A stretch of DNA of 64,000 nt. Origin: Rhodobacteraceae bacterium M382. Lineage in GTDB: Bacteria > Pseudomonadota > Alphaproteobacteria > Rhodobacterales > Rhodobacteraceae. Made by a program: the position numbers and the translations under genes. Positions 18,729 through 28,401 of the stretch are shown here, piece by piece. The notes under the pieces are model-generated. The model was not told the DNA's origin. It was given only the letters and a program-made list of their open reading frames with translations, and did no database searches. Each line of letters starts with the position of its first letter. Within the stretch, counting starts at the first letter, position 1. The stretch spans positions 2,300,501-2,364,500 of the forward strand of contig CP081098.1 in NCBI GenBank assembly GCA_025141015.1, read 5' to 3'.

Positions 18729-19832
18729 TTATCCGTCCTCTGCATGAAGAAGCAGACCCAGTGACAACATCACCGAGGCGATTGGAGGAGCCCAGGCGGC
18801 CAGCGCAATGGGCAATTGTCCATTCTCACCCAGGATTTGGGCGAAATTTCGAACAAAGTACAGGGTGAATCCCAACAGAACCGCCGCCAGAACGGAAATG
18901 CCGGTGCCTCCGAACCGGGTGTGGCGCATGGTAAAGGCAGCTCCGATCAGGACCATGGCCACCAGAAACAATGGTCGGGCCAATTCGACCTGATACCAGA
19001 CCTGATAGCGTTTGGTGGAAAACCCCGCCGTAGCCAATTCGCGAATGGTTTCAGGCAGGTTATAGATCGACACACCAGCAGGCCTGCCCAGGCTGTCGCG
19101 AATCCGATCCTGGGTCAATGTTGTCGGAACGCGCAGTTCATCATGTTGAGCCGCGTTTTTTTCAGGGTTCAACCCAGCGGCCAGGGGCCAGACCTTGGCG
19201 TTTTGCAAGACCCAGTCGTCTCCATTCAGTTTTGCCTGTTCGGCGATGATCTGACGAATGGGGCCGCCTCCGGGCGCGTAGGACAAAAATGTAACGTCAA
19301 ACAGGGTCACATCGGTGGCCCCACCGGCATAGCCTTTGGCGTGAATCACCGACTGGCCAAAAGCGCCGCCCTGGCGCAGCCACAGCCCTTCGCCGCTGAG
19401 CGACAGAACCGACGGGCCACCATTGCGATACGTGTCCACCAATTCCTGAGATCGGTTCGATGTCGCCGCAACAATCGGATTCAACGTGGTGACCGTCAGG
19501 CCGCCGATGATGGCCGCGACCGCCACCGGTGCCGCCAACGCCCGAATGCCCGACCGTCCGGTGGCCCGCGTCACCACCAGCTCGCTGCTGCGGGCCAGCC
19601 CGACAAACAGCACGATCGTGGCCAGGATCATCAACAACGGGAGAATTTCGCTGATCGCGGCGGGCGCATTCAGCAAAGTCAGATGGGCCATCTGACCCAA
19701 AGAGACGGGAATGCCTTCGAACCGGCGAATTTGTTCGATGATATCGACCAGCATGATCAATGTCAGAAACACGGTTCCAATCAAAAGAAACGACTGCACG
19801 AACCGGCGGGCGAAATAAAGATCCAGCTTCAC
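18729..19832 (-). CDS. lptG: LPS export ABC transporter permease LptG
   Basis: A 367-residue inner-membrane subunit of the LptB2FG extractor. Three N-terminal membrane helices (RFVQSFLLIGTVFLTLIMLV, a second around 60-80, a third near 100) are followed by a periplasmic beta-jellyroll, then three C-terminal helices (PLFLVAMVLIGAAFTM, GISVLAAVLLGFTLYFV). It follows lptF with a four-base ATGA overlap and precedes lptD by one base. The ATPase gene lptB is not in this window. Confidence 0.94.
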   Translation of the reverse strand: MKLDLYFARRFVQSFLLIGTVFLTLIMLVDIIEQIRRFEGIPVSLGQMAHLTLLNAPAAISEILPLLMILATIVLFVGLARSSELVVTRATGRSGIRALAAPVAVAAIIGGLTVTTLNPIVAATSNRSQELVDTYRNGGPSVLSLSGEGLWLRQGGAFGQSVIHAKGYAGGATDVTLFDVTFLSYAPGGGPIRQIIAEQAKLNGDDWVLQNAKVWPLAAGLNPEKNAAQHDELRVPTTLTQDRIRDSLGRPAGVSIYNLPETIRELATAGFSTKRYQVWYQVELARPLFLVAMVLIGAAFTMRHTRFGGTGISVLAAVLLGFTLYFVRNFAQILGENGQLPIALAAWAPPIASVMLSLGLLLHAEDG

Positions 19833-20965
19833 GAACGCGCCTCCTGTGCGTGGCGACGTTTCAAGAGAGGTGCAAGAGGCCGGGCCGCCAGTTGCAGGAA
19901 CACGCCGGCAAAGGCCAAACCGACGGCTGTCGGCAGATAGATCAGCGGCCAGAGGTCCGGATTTTCGATCACTGGTTCGGATACGACACCGCGCAACATC
20001 TCGAGCACGATCAACAGCACAAAGGCACCAAATGCCTGCCGCCAGACCCCAAATCGTGAAAAACCGCCCACCAGCAGGGCGGAAAACCCGACCAGCGCAA
20101 CGGCCACGCAGATCAACGCACGGGCAAAACGCAGGTGCAGTTCTTCGACCAGATGGCCTTCGGTGTATATCTCGCGCTCGGGCAGGGATTCGCGGCCTCG
20201 TATCAATTCCAGCGTCGCGATTGCCCGGATGTTGCGGACATTGGATTCGTCGGACTTCAGAACGGATGAGATGTTATATGAGAAGTCAGCAAATACTGTT
20301 GTCGACAGGGTGCGGCTTTCGGTGTCCAGCCGTTGGGCGAGCCCATCAACCATGATCAAATTCGCCGCTTCGTTGTCGCGCACGAGAAACGCTTTGGCAC
20401 CAGTGTAGATGATGGTCTGGGTCGGGTCGCGCCGGTCCGACAGGAACACGTCCCGCAAGGTGCCGTCGGGGTCAATTTCACGAATGAAAAAGGCCACACC
20501 CGGCGCTGGGTGCAGAAAACTGCCCTCGCTCAGCAGTTTTGCGGTCACGTTGCGCGCCACTTCGGATTCGCGCACCGCAAGCTGGCTGATGGACGCGGGC
20601 AAAAGAAAATGGGTCAGGGCCGACATCATCGCCGCAGTGACCAGACCAAAGACCAATGCCGGACGTGCCAACCGCCACGGGCTGAACCCGGTCGCCTGCA
20701 TCACCGTCAATTCGCTTTCGCTGTTGAGCCGATTGGTAACCCAGACGGCCGCAGCAAAGGCCGCCATCGGGAGCACCATCCGAATGAGATTCGGCAGCGA
20801 AAGCGCTGTGAACTCAAGGAAAACCAGCGCCGATTGGCCATCGCCAATCAAGCGGTCAAACAACACCACTGCACGGTTGATCCAGAACACTGCCACAAGG
20901 ATCAGCGCGAAAAAGCCGAAGAACAGCAGAAATTGGGACAGGACATATCTGTCGTATCTAGACAA
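19829..20965 (-). CDS. lptF: LPS export ABC transporter permease LptF
   Basis: A 378-residue partner of LptG with the same architecture: N-terminal helices starting DRYVLSQFLLFFGFFALILV, the family motif GQSALVFLEFTALSLPNLI, a periplasmic domain around residues 130-270, and C-terminal helices (ALICVAVALVGFSALLVGGF). First gene of the leftward envelope operon; its start is 143 bases from the divergent pepA start, where the promoters for both should lie. Confidence 0.94.
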   Translation of the reverse strand: MSRYDRYVLSQFLLFFGFFALILVAVFWINRAVVLFDRLIGDGQSALVFLEFTALSLPNLIRMVLPMAAFAAAVWVTNRLNSESELTVMQATGFSPWRLARPALVFGLVTAAMMSALTHFLLPASISQLAVRESEVARNVTAKLLSEGSFLHPAPGVAFFIREIDPDGTLRDVFLSDRRDPTQTIIYTGAKAFLVRDNEAANLIMVDGLAQRLDTESRTLSTTVFADFSYNISSVLKSDESNVRNIRAIATLELIRGRESLPEREIYTEGHLVEELHLRFARALICVAVALVGFSALLVGGFSRFGVWRQAFGAFVLLIVLEMLRGVVSEPVIENPDLWPLIYLPTAVGLAFAGVFLQLAARPLAPLLKRRHAQEARS

Positions 20966-21108
20966 CGCGATCCCCCCAGATCCTGTTATCGGTGTTTTCG
21001 CAGACCTTACTGTAAATGTTTGGCGGGGAAAACTGATATCTGGTCAACTTGCTCACAGCAGGGTACCTCTTGGCACAAACAAGCTGAAAATCCCGACAGG
21101 AGATCTTT

Positions 21109-22587
21109 ATGACTGCACATCAGCCCATTCAATTTGTCGAACTTGAGACCGTCAAAATCGCCGAAACAGAGGGGCGCGTTGCTGTCATTGTAACACCAGA
21201 GGGGCAATTGGACCCGTCGGCACGCACCGCAAACCGGCTGACGAAAGGCGCGCTGGAGCGTCTGGTCGAAAGCGACAGTTTCAAGAAAGTCAAATCCGGT
21301 CAGGTGATCTCGCTGGCATGGCCGACGGGCATGGCAGCCGAGTCGCTGGATGTTCTGGTGCTGGAACGCGGGCTGGGTGTCACCGAGGCGCGCAAGGCCG
21401 GGTCGACGCTGGTCAAATCGCTGGGCAAGACGGCGCTGACGGTGATGATGGGCGGGCATCCAAAGGCAGCGGATGTGGCGATGGGCATGGCGTTGCGGCT
21501 CTATGAATTTGACGCGCACAAGACGCCAAAAGACGACGCTCAGGCACCCGGTGCGATCCGCGTGGCCCACAAGGCCAGCGTCGAGACGGCTGAAAAATTC
21601 GCGCCGATGCAGGCCGTGGCCGAAGGGGTGCATATGACCCGCGACCTGGTCAGTGAACCGGCCAACGTGCTGACAACCACAGAATTTGCCAACCGCCTGG
21701 CCGAGATGACCGCGCTTGGGTTGGACGTCGAAATTCTGGACGAAGACAAATTGGCCGAACTGGGGATGCGGACCCTGCTCAGCGTCGGGCAGGGGTCCGA
21801 TAGCCCATCCAAAGTGGTGGTGATGCAGTGGAACGGGGGCAAGGAGGGGGAAGCCCCGCTGGCTCTGGTCGGCAAAGGTGTGGTGTTTGACACCGGCGGG
21901 ATTTCTCTGAAACCTGCGGGCGGCATGGAAGAGATGACCATGGATATGGGCGGGGCCGGTGTGGTTGCAGGGACCATGCGGGCCTTGGCGGCGCGCAAGG
22001 CCAAGGCCAATGTCGTCGGTCTGGTCGGTCTGGTGGAAAACATGCCGTCGGGCAATGCTACCCGCCCCGGAGACGTCGTGAAGTCGATGAAGGGGGACAC
22101 GGTCGAGATTATCAACACGGATGCCGAAGGACGTTTGGTTCTGTGTGACGTGATGTGGTATGCGCAGGAACGGTTCAACCCGGTCGGGATGATTGATCTT
22201 GCGACGTTGACCGGCGCAATCATCATCGGGCTGGGGCATGACAATGCCGGGGTGTTTTCGAATGACGACACGTTGTGCAATGCCTTCCTCAAGGCCGCGC
22301 GCGAAGAGGACGAGGGTGCCTGGCGGATGCCATTGGGCAAAAGCTATGATGACCTGCTGAAGTCCGCGATTGCCGATATGAAGAACATCGGGGGACGTCC
22401 GGCCGGATCAATCACTGCTGCGCAATTCCTGCAAAGGTTTGTCAAGGATGGCATGCCCTGGATCCATTTGGACATCGCAGGGGTTGCCCTGTTGAAATCC
22501 GAATCCGATTTCGCCCCAAAGGGCGCGACCGGATGGGGGGTGCGCGCGCTGGATCGTCTGGTGCGCAACGCCTACGAGACGGAGTAA
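21109..22587 (+). CDS. pepA: Leucyl aminopeptidase PepA
   Basis: A 492-residue M17 cytosolic aminopeptidase with two metal ions. The C-terminal catalytic domain shows LVGKGVVFDTGGISLKPAGG (Lys and Asp ligands), EEMTMDMGGAG, and the signature NTDAEGRLVL. The N-terminal domain (residues 1-170) is more variable. The ATG is preceded by AGGAGATC. Divergent to lptF and followed at once by holC, an arrangement conserved across proteobacteria. Confidence 0.96.
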   Translation: MTAHQPIQFVELETVKIAETEGRVAVIVTPEGQLDPSARTANRLTKGALERLVESDSFKKVKSGQVISLAWPTGMAAESLDVLVLERGLGVTEARKAGSTLVKSLGKTALTVMMGGHPKAADVAMGMALRLYEFDAHKTPKDDAQAPGAIRVAHKASVETAEKFAPMQAVAEGVHMTRDLVSEPANVLTTTEFANRLAEMTALGLDVEILDEDKLAELGMRTLLSVGQGSDSPSKVVVMQWNGGKEGEAPLALVGKGVVFDTGGISLKPAGGMEEMTMDMGGAGVVAGTMRALAARKAKANVVGLVGLVENMPSGNATRPGDVVKSMKGDTVEIINTDAEGRLVLCDVMWYAQERFNPVGMIDLATLTGAIIIGLGHDNAGVFSNDDTLCNAFLKAAREEDEGAWRMPLGKSYDDLLKSAIADMKNIGGRPAGSITAAQFLQRFVKDGMPWIHLDIAGVALLKSESDFAPKGATGWGVRALDRLVRNAYETE

Positions 22588-22595
22588 CCGGACCC

Positions 22596-23054
22596 TTGGG
22601 CGCTGCCTATTTCTATCACCTGACCCGCAAGCCGCTGGACGAAACCCTGCCGTTGCTGTTGCAGAAAGCACGGCAGGCCGGATGGCGGATTGCGGTTCGG
22701 GGAACAGATCCCGGTTATCTTGACTGGCTCGACGAAAAGCTGTGGCAGGGCCCCGAAGACAGCTTTCTGCCGCATGGGGTTGCGGGTGGCGCGCATGATG
22801 CCCTGCAACCGGTTCTTTTGACCACCGGCAGCGATCTGGCAAACACGCCCCAATGTCTGATGAGCGTCAGCGGGGCCGATGTGTCAACCGAGGAAGTCCA
22901 GGCAATGGAGCGGGTCTGTATCCTGTTTGACGGCTTTGACCAAGATGCGGTTCAGCGGGCCCGTGGACAATGGAAAAGCCTGACGGGGGCAGGCTGCGCG
23001 GCGCAATATTGGTCCGAAGAAAGCGGGCGCTGGGAAAAGAAGGCTGAAGCCTGA
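22596..23054 (+). CDS. holC: DNA polymerase III chi subunit HolC
   Basis: A 152-residue clamp-loader accessory protein that links the replisome to SSB. Homology starts at GAAYFYHLTRKPLDETLP and includes WRIAVRG, the ALQPVLLTT region and a C-terminal WSEESGRW. No ATG fits; the TTG at 22596, eight bases after the pepA stop with GGAG in the pepA end, is the most likely start. The in-frame ATG at 22533 lies inside pepA and adds residues without family character. Confidence 0.88.
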   Translation: MGAAYFYHLTRKPLDETLPLLLQKARQAGWRIAVRGTDPGYLDWLDEKLWQGPEDSFLPHGVAGGAHDALQPVLLTTGSDLANTPQCLMSVSGADVSTEEVQAMERVCILFDGFDQDAVQRARGQWKSLTGAGCAAQYWSEESGRWEKKAEA

Positions 23055-23187
23055 TCTGCACCCGGATGTCTGTTTCAGGTTTCCTGAAGAGCCGGGCGTC
23101 GGGGATAACTTTTTCCATTGTCATATTGCCTTCGCAAACCGGATCGGGCAGGGAGACAGCAACTCCTAACAAAATGGTGCCTCTTCC

Positions 23188-23880
23188 ATGAAAATGCGTG
23201 ACACGTTCATCAAACCCATGCACCCGGAAGGGCGCAAATTCGTCGCCATCTTTGCGGGGATCACTTTGATCCTGTTTCTGCTGTCGACCTTTCTGGGGTG
23301 GGTCGGTGTCGGGTTGACGGTCTGGTGCTACTACTTTTTTCGCGACCCCAAACGGGCAACGCCAACCCGCGAGGGGCTGATCGTCAGCCCCGCTGACGGA
23401 ATTGTATCGCTGATCGAAAAAGCCGTGCCCCCGGCTGAATTGGGCATGTCCGATCAGGCCCTGACCCGGGTCAGCGTATTCATGAGCGTCTTCAACTGTC
23501 ATGTGAACCGTGCCCCAATCGCCGGACGCATTGCCGCGATTGCCTATCGGCCGGGGAAATTCTTCAATGCATCTCTGGACAAGGCAAGTTCGGACAACGA
23601 GCGCAATTCTCTGTGTATCGAAATGGCCGATGGCCGCCAGATTGCCGTGGTACAGATTGCCGGGCTTGTGGCGCGTCGGATCGTTTGTTTTTCGTCAGTC
23701 GATGATCACAAGAAAACCGGCGAGCGGTTCGGCCTGATCCGTTTTGGATCGCGTCTGGATGTCTATCTTCCCGATGGCGTGCAACCCATGGTGAATCTGG
23801 GTCAGACCATGATTGCCGGCGAAACGGTGCTGGCGGATTTGACCTCCCAAGAGCCGGCCCGGCTGGTGCGGGAAGACTGA
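23188..23880 (+). CDS. psd: Phosphatidylserine decarboxylase proenzyme
   Basis: A 230-residue short-type (Psd-A) decarboxylase that converts phosphatidylserine to phosphatidylethanolamine at the inner membrane. It has an N-terminal hydrophobic region ([20 protein letters not shown]), the VSPADGIV segment, and [11 protein letters not shown]. The self-cleavage site that yields the pyruvoyl group is visible as RFGSRLD (G187/S188). ATG at 23188 (a second in-frame ATG is at 23194). Directly followed by pssA, so both steps of phosphatidylethanolamine synthesis are co-transcribed. Confidence 0.95.
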   Translation: MKMRDTFIKPMHPEGRKFVAIFAGITLILFLLSTFLGWVGVGLTVWCYYFFRDPKRATPTREGLIVSPADGIVSLIEKAVPPAELGMSDQALTRVSVFMSVFNCHVNRAPIAGRIAAIAYRPGKFFNASLDKASSDNERNSLCIEMADGRQIAVVQIAGLVARRIVCFSSVDDHKKTGERFGLIRFGSRLDVYLPDGVQPMVNLGQTMIAGETVLADLTSQEPARLVRED

Positions 23881-23883
23881 TCC

Positions 23884-24636
23884 GTGACCGCACCGCTCCC
23901 CCCCCGCAAGAAAAAGGCCGTTCAGGTTTTTCAGCTGTTGCCCAACATGCTGACCATTGCGGCGATCTGTGCGGGTTTGACCGCGATCCGCTTTGGTTAT
24001 GATGGCAACTATGAAATGTCCGTGCGGCTCATTTTGTTGGCCTGTATTCTTGATGGGCTGGACGGGCGGTTGGCGCGGATGATGAACAGCGCATCAGAGA
24101 TCGGTGCCGAACTGGATTCGCTGGCGGATTTTCTGAACTTTGGCGTCGCTCCGGCATTGATCCTGCACAGTTGGGCCTTGCAGGATTATCGAGGCGGCTG
24201 GATCGCGGTTCTTAGCTATGCGATCTGCTGTGTTCTGCGTCTGGCCCGGTTCAACGTCAGCAGCCGGATGGAAACGGACAAGCCGGCATCGGATTATTTT
24301 GTCGGTGTTCCGTCCCCCGCGGGCGCAATACTGGTACTGTTGCCGATGGTCGTGTCCTTTGCGTTGCCGGACGTCTCGCCCCTGCATCCGATCGCTGTCG
24401 GGCTTTATATCTGCCTGATCGGTCTGCTGATGATCAGCCGCATCCCGACTTATTCGTTCAAGAATTTTTCGATCGACCACGAAAACGCCAAGTATTTTTT
24501 GCTGGGAGGCGTGTTGTTGGTGGCGGCTTTGCTGACCTATTTGTGGACGGTTCTGTCGGTTCTGACCTTTTGCTATATCGGCCTGTTGTTCTGGGGATTG
24601 GTGGCGTCTGGGCGCTCCAAAAAACCGTCACCCTAG
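23884..24636 (+). CDS. pssA: CDP-diacylglycerol-serine O-phosphatidyltransferase
   Basis: A 250-residue membrane enzyme that makes phosphatidylserine from CDP-diacylglycerol and serine. The CDP-alcohol phosphotransferase signature is visible as LDGLDGRLARMMNSASEIG then ELDSLADF (DGxxAR...G...D...D). About seven to eight hydrophobic helices follow. Translation starts with GTG at 23884, three bases after the psd stop. The stop codon ends at 24636 and abuts the end of the convergent aspartic protease gene without any gap. Confidence 0.95.
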   Translation: MTAPLPPRKKKAVQVFQLLPNMLTIAAICAGLTAIRFGYDGNYEMSVRLILLACILDGLDGRLARMMNSASEIGAELDSLADFLNFGVAPALILHSWALQDYRGGWIAVLSYAICCVLRLARFNVSSRMETDKPASDYFVGVPSPAGAILVLLPMVVSFALPDVSPLHPIAVGLYICLIGLLMISRIPTYSFKNFSIDHENAKYFLLGGVLLVAALLTYLWTVLSVLTFCYIGLLFWGLVASGRSKKPSP

Positions 24637-25218
24637 TCAGCGGGTCAAAACCAAAGATCCGTCGCGTATTTCAATGCTGGACCAGCGTTGCAGATAGGAC
24701 ATGCCCAATAACGATTGGTCCAGTTCCCCGCCATTGACCCAGGCCGACACCCGGTCATCCTTGTAGGGGCCCAATTCCACGCTCGACAGGCGAACGGGGG
24801 CGGTGGCCACTGTTCCGTTTGCGGTATAGGCGACGCTGGAAAAAATCATGTCATCCGCATTCAGCCCGACCTTGTTGGCGTCCGCCTTGTTCAACACCAT
24901 CTGCGACGCGCCGGTATCGACCAGAAATTGCACCGGTTGGTTGTTGATCATCAACGTCAGGTAATAATGTCCATCCCGGGCGCGGGGCACAATGATCTGG
25001 TTGTTGTCAGTATGCACCGATTGCTGCGGTGTGATCGTTGCGCGAATGTCGTCCCAAACGCCGACGGCTGCGATCACGGCGACAAAGATCAACACCCAGG
25101 CCAACGCCTGCTGTGCGACTTTGCCCAGAGACAGCCGGTGTCGAGTGATATACCAGATCAGCACCGCGCCGCCCAGAATTGCCAGATAGGCCATTTCTGC
25201 AAATTGGTCGCCATTCAT
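24637..25218 (-). CDS. Membrane-anchored retropepsin-like aspartic protease (TIGR02281-type)
   Basis: A 193-residue protein with two membrane helices (AYLAILGGAVLIWYI and ALAWVLIFVAVIAAVGVW) and a periplasmic clan AA protease domain. The catalytic triad DTGAS is at 101-105 (VQFLVDTGASQMVLN), and the second half carries the ILGMSYL-like segment SLLGMSYLQRWSSIEI. A single retropepsin unit implies homodimers. Members of this family are poorly characterised. It abuts pssA convergently and may share a transcript with marC upstream (80-base gap). Confidence 0.85.
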   Translation of the reverse strand: MNGDQFAEMAYLAILGGAVLIWYITRHRLSLGKVAQQALAWVLIFVAVIAAVGVWDDIRATITPQQSVHTDNNQIIVPRARDGHYYLTLMINNQPVQFLVDTGASQMVLNKADANKVGLNADDMIFSSVAYTANGTVATAPVRLSSVELGPYKDDRVSAWVNGGELDQSLLGMSYLQRWSSIEIRDGSLVLTR

Positions 25219-25298
25219 GCTGATATCCTGTGTGTCATTAGAAACATATTGGGGCTGTTAGCCGGAATGCCAATTCCCGAGCGCAATAATAATTACGT

Positions 25299-25913
25299 TT
25301 ACCCGGCAAAGCCAAAGTCCCGCAGCCCGTCCAGAATAAACTGGACCGACAGGGCCGCCAGCAGCATTCCCAACAGGCGGGTGACCACATTGATCCCGGT
25401 TTTACCCAGGGCACGTTCGAACAGACCCGCAGCCATGAACATGGCCAGAACGATGCCCAGAACCGACGCCATCACAGCCAGCACCAGCGCAAAGCCTTCG
25501 TATCCCGGGGTCTGCCCGGACAACAGGATGACCGTGGCGATCGATCCGGGACCGGCAATCAACGGAATGGCCATGGGGAACACCGAAGGATCATCGACAG
25601 TATCTTCGCCCTGATCTTCGCGCCGTTTGCTGCGCCGTTCAAACAGCATGTCCAATGCGGTCAGAAACAACAGGGCCCCACCGGCAACGCGAAAGGCAGG
25701 CATGGAAATTCCGATAAAGTTCAAGACCGCTTCGCCCAATGCCGCGAACAGGGTCAACAGCACCGCCGCCGTCAGACAGGATCGCAGGGCAACAGACCGA
25801 CGCCGGGCCGGAGACATGCCCTGGGTCAGCGCGGCAAAGACAGGCATCAACCCGATGGGATCCACGATAACGAACAAAGTGACAAAGGAGGTCACAAAGA
25901 AAGATGTATCCAT
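25299..25913 (-). CDS. MarC family integral membrane protein
   Basis: A 204-residue protein with about six membrane helices: FVTSFVTLFVIVDPIGLMPV at the start, the loop LTQGMSPARRR, ISMPAFRVAGGALLFLTALD, then PMAIPLIAGPGSIATVILL, a family hallmark. Members are transporter-like but the substrate is unknown; the name derives from a disproved link with multiple antibiotic resistance. The ATG at 25913 (MDTSFFVTSF) is chosen because membrane topology and homology begin there. Follows the ABC-F gene after 41 bases, same strand. Confidence 0.9.
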   Translation of the reverse strand: MDTSFFVTSFVTLFVIVDPIGLMPVFAALTQGMSPARRRSVALRSCLTAAVLLTLFAALGEAVLNFIGISMPAFRVAGGALLFLTALDMLFERRSKRREDQGEDTVDDPSVFPMAIPLIAGPGSIATVILLSGQTPGYEGFALVLAVMASVLGIVLAMFMAAGLFERALGKTGINVVTRLLGMLLAALSVQFILDGLRDFGFAG

Positions 25914-25954
25914 GCCTGCGTCTCTCTGTTGGTTTTGCGCGTGCCTGTTTGATG

Positions 25955-27808
25955 TCAGGCCTCGGCTTTTTCCAGTTTTTCCAGGGCGTCCATCCAAATG
26001 GATTCGGCCCGATCCAGTGCCTCCAGCACTTCGGTATGTTTGCCCTGCCACACGGCCAGGTCTGATTGTTTGTGTGCCTCATAAAGCGACGGATCGGCCA
26101 GCTTTTCGTCCAGCTTTTTACGCATGCCGGTCAGCTTTTCCAGTCGGGCTTCGGCTGTGCGGACATCCGCGCGCAGCGTCAGGATCGTATCACGCGGGGC
26201 GCGTTTGGGTTTTGCGGCTTTCTGGGACTGCTGCTTGGATGCGGGTTTGTCCTTTTTCAACAACAGGGACCGGTAAGCTTCGAGATCCTGGTCAAAGGGT
26301 TCCACCGTGCCGCCTGAAACCAGCCACAGCCGGTCGGCCACCAGGCTGAGCAAGTGCATATCGTGGCTGACCAGGATTACGGCACCGGAATAGGTGGTCA
26401 GCGCTTCGACCAATGCTTCGCGGCTTTCGATGTCCAGGTGGTTGGTCGGTTCATCAAGGATCAGCATATGCGGCGCATCAATTGTGGCAATCAACAACGA
26501 CAGACGCGCCTTTTGCCCGCCCGACAGACGCCCAACCTTGATTTCGGCCTGATCTGGTCCCAGGCCAAAGCCCGCCAAACGAGACCGCCAACGGGCAGGT
26601 GTCTCGCGTGGGCGCAAGCGGCGCAGGTGATCCAATGGGGTTTCGTCCACGTACAATTCATCGACCTGATGTTGCGCAAAATACCCTATGCGCAACTTGT
26701 TCGAACGCACCATCTTGCCTGCCATCAACGGCAAACGTTCGGCCAACAATTTGGACAGGGTGGATTTCCCCTGACCATTCTTGCCCAACAAGGCGATCCG
26801 GTCGTCCTGATCAATGCGCAGGTTCAGATGTTTCAGGACTTCGACTTCACCATACCCGGTGCGCCCGCCTTCGATATTGATGATCGGGGGCGACAGCTCT
26901 TCGGGTTCGGGAAAGGTGAAAGCGCGCAGGGCGGCCTCTTGCGGGGTCGACACCAGTTGGATCCGCTCGATCATCTTGAGCCGCGATTGCGCCTGTACGG
27001 CTTTGGAGGCCTTGTAGCGGAACCGATCTACAAAGCTCTGCAAATGTGCAATGCGCGCCTTGGATCTGGTGTTCTCGGATTCGGCCTGAGCAAGCCGTTC
27101 AGCCCGGCGTTCGGCAAATTTGTCGTAAGGGACCGCATAATAGGTCAGCTTGCGGTCTTCGAGATGCAGGATGGATCCCACAGCCCGGTTCAGCAATCCG
27201 CGGTCGTGCGACACGATCAGAACGGTATGCGGGTATTTCGCCAGATAACTTTCCAGCCACAGCGCCCCTTCGAGGTCGAGATAGTTGGTCGGTTCGTCCA
27301 GCAGCAACAGATCAGGCTGGGCAAACAGAACCGCCGCCAGCGCAACCCGCATTCGCCAGCCGCCCGAAAAATCGGAACAGGGGCGGCTTTGGTCAGGATC
27401 ATCAAACCCGAGCCCCTTGAGGATCGAAGATGCGCGGGCCGGGGCCGACCAGGCGTCGATGTCGATCAATCGGGTTTGAATTTCGGCAATCCGCCCCGGA
27501 TCGGTCGCTGTATCGGATTCGGTCAACAAGGCGCTGCGTTCGGTGTCGGCGGCCAGAACCGTGTCGATCAGGGAAACATCGCTCGAAGGCACTTCCTGGG
27601 ACACGCCTCCGATGCGGGCCTTGGTTGGCATGCTGATCGTGCCGGATTCCAATGACAGTTCGTTTCGGATAATGCGGAACAGTGTGGTTTTGCCGGTGCC
27701 ATTGCGTCCGACCAGGCCAACTTTGTGACCGGTAGGGATGGTAGCCGAGGCTTCCTCGAAAAGCGGGCGGCCCTCGACGGCGTAGGTGATATTTTGGATC
27801 CGTAACAT
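25955..27808 (-). CDS. ABC-F family ATPase (ribosome-associated type, Uup/YheS-like)
   Basis: A 617-residue soluble protein with two fused ABC domains and no membrane segment. First Walker A GRNGTGKTT near residue 38, signature DFSGGWRMRVALA, then the ABC-F linker (RIAHLQSFVDRFRYKASKA), second Walker A GKNGQGKST and signature LSGGQKARLSLL. The C-terminal coiled coil (about 520-617, TAEARLEKLTGMRKKLDEK) is typical of translation-factor ABC-F proteins. Both DEPTNHLD-type Walker B motifs are intact. Start taken at MLRIQNITYA (27808). Likely assists stalled ribosomes rather than transport. Confidence 0.93.
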   Translation of the reverse strand: MLRIQNITYAVEGRPLFEEASATIPTGHKVGLVGRNGTGKTTLFRIIRNELSLESGTISMPTKARIGGVSQEVPSSDVSLIDTVLAADTERSALLTESDTATDPGRIAEIQTRLIDIDAWSAPARASSILKGLGFDDPDQSRPCSDFSGGWRMRVALAAVLFAQPDLLLLDEPTNYLDLEGALWLESYLAKYPHTVLIVSHDRGLLNRAVGSILHLEDRKLTYYAVPYDKFAERRAERLAQAESENTRSKARIAHLQSFVDRFRYKASKAVQAQSRLKMIERIQLVSTPQEAALRAFTFPEPEELSPPIINIEGGRTGYGEVEVLKHLNLRIDQDDRIALLGKNGQGKSTLSKLLAERLPLMAGKMVRSNKLRIGYFAQHQVDELYVDETPLDHLRRLRPRETPARWRSRLAGFGLGPDQAEIKVGRLSGGQKARLSLLIATIDAPHMLILDEPTNHLDIESREALVEALTTYSGAVILVSHDMHLLSLVADRLWLVSGGTVEPFDQDLEAYRSLLLKKDKPASKQQSQKAAKPKRAPRDTILTLRADVRTAEARLEKLTGMRKKLDEKLADPSLYEAHKQSDLAVWQGKHTEVLEALDRAESIWMDALEKLEKAEA

Positions 27809-27919
27809 GGGTCTTGCACTGAGCCAGAGGATGGCGGTTGTCAATGGGCAAGCAGAAGACAAAAGTATGATTGCAACGGGTCTTGCTGGCTGGTTCGTGG
27901 CTGGCGGACCCTGCTGACT

Positions 27920-28192
27920 TTACCTTAACTGCGTGGCCAGGGGGCCAAAGGGATAGGTGGCAAATCCGATCATCGGGTTCTCGCCTTCTTGGTCAAAGGC
28001 AAAGACGTGGATCTCATCGTGATTGAGCGTTGCACGGCAAAACGACTGCTCCTGTGGCAATTCCTTGGGGCACTGGTCCAGATTGACATGTGGCACAGCC
28101 GTTTCAAAAACGTCATAGGTCAATGGCAGCGGACCCTGGGCCAGGGCAGGGGAGGCAAGCAGGGCCAATAGCACTACGGGTTTGACGAACAT
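27920..28192 (-). CDS. Small secreted protein of unknown function
   Basis: A 90-residue protein with a clear signal peptide (MFVKPVVLLALLASPALAQ). The short mature domain has two cysteines (LDQCPKELP, SFCRATLNHDEIHVFAF) that could pair in the periplasm, and ends FATYPFGPLATQLR. I do not recognise a named domain. It lies alone between the ABC-F gene and ndk on the minus strand. The signal peptide and normal codon use support it as real. Confidence 0.7.
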   Translation of the reverse strand: MFVKPVVLLALLASPALAQGPLPLTYDVFETAVPHVNLDQCPKELPQEQSFCRATLNHDEIHVFAFDQEGENPMIGFATYPFGPLATQLR

Positions 28193-28401
28193 GGTAAGTT
28201 CCTTCTTGTTCCAATTTTTAGGGTCCCGTTCGCGCGCGTCAAATCTGACGGAAACAGTCGGGTTTAAAAAGCCCCAAATGACCGGACTGTGCCAAAGCTG
28301 CGCAAACCCTCTTTATCCCGAACAGGAGCCATGTTATCGGGGCCTCAATTCAACATCGGCCGGGCGCTTGCCCGGTGTTACACTCAAGCAGGAGCTCTCT
28401 C

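Noticed and set aside
21007-22239. 410-residue open frame antisense to pepA
   Set aside because: Covers the peptidase catalytic domain on the other strand and lacks any motif.
26354-27655. 433-residue open frame antisense to the ABC-F gene
   Set aside because: The minus-strand frame has intact Walker and signature motifs; this one has none.
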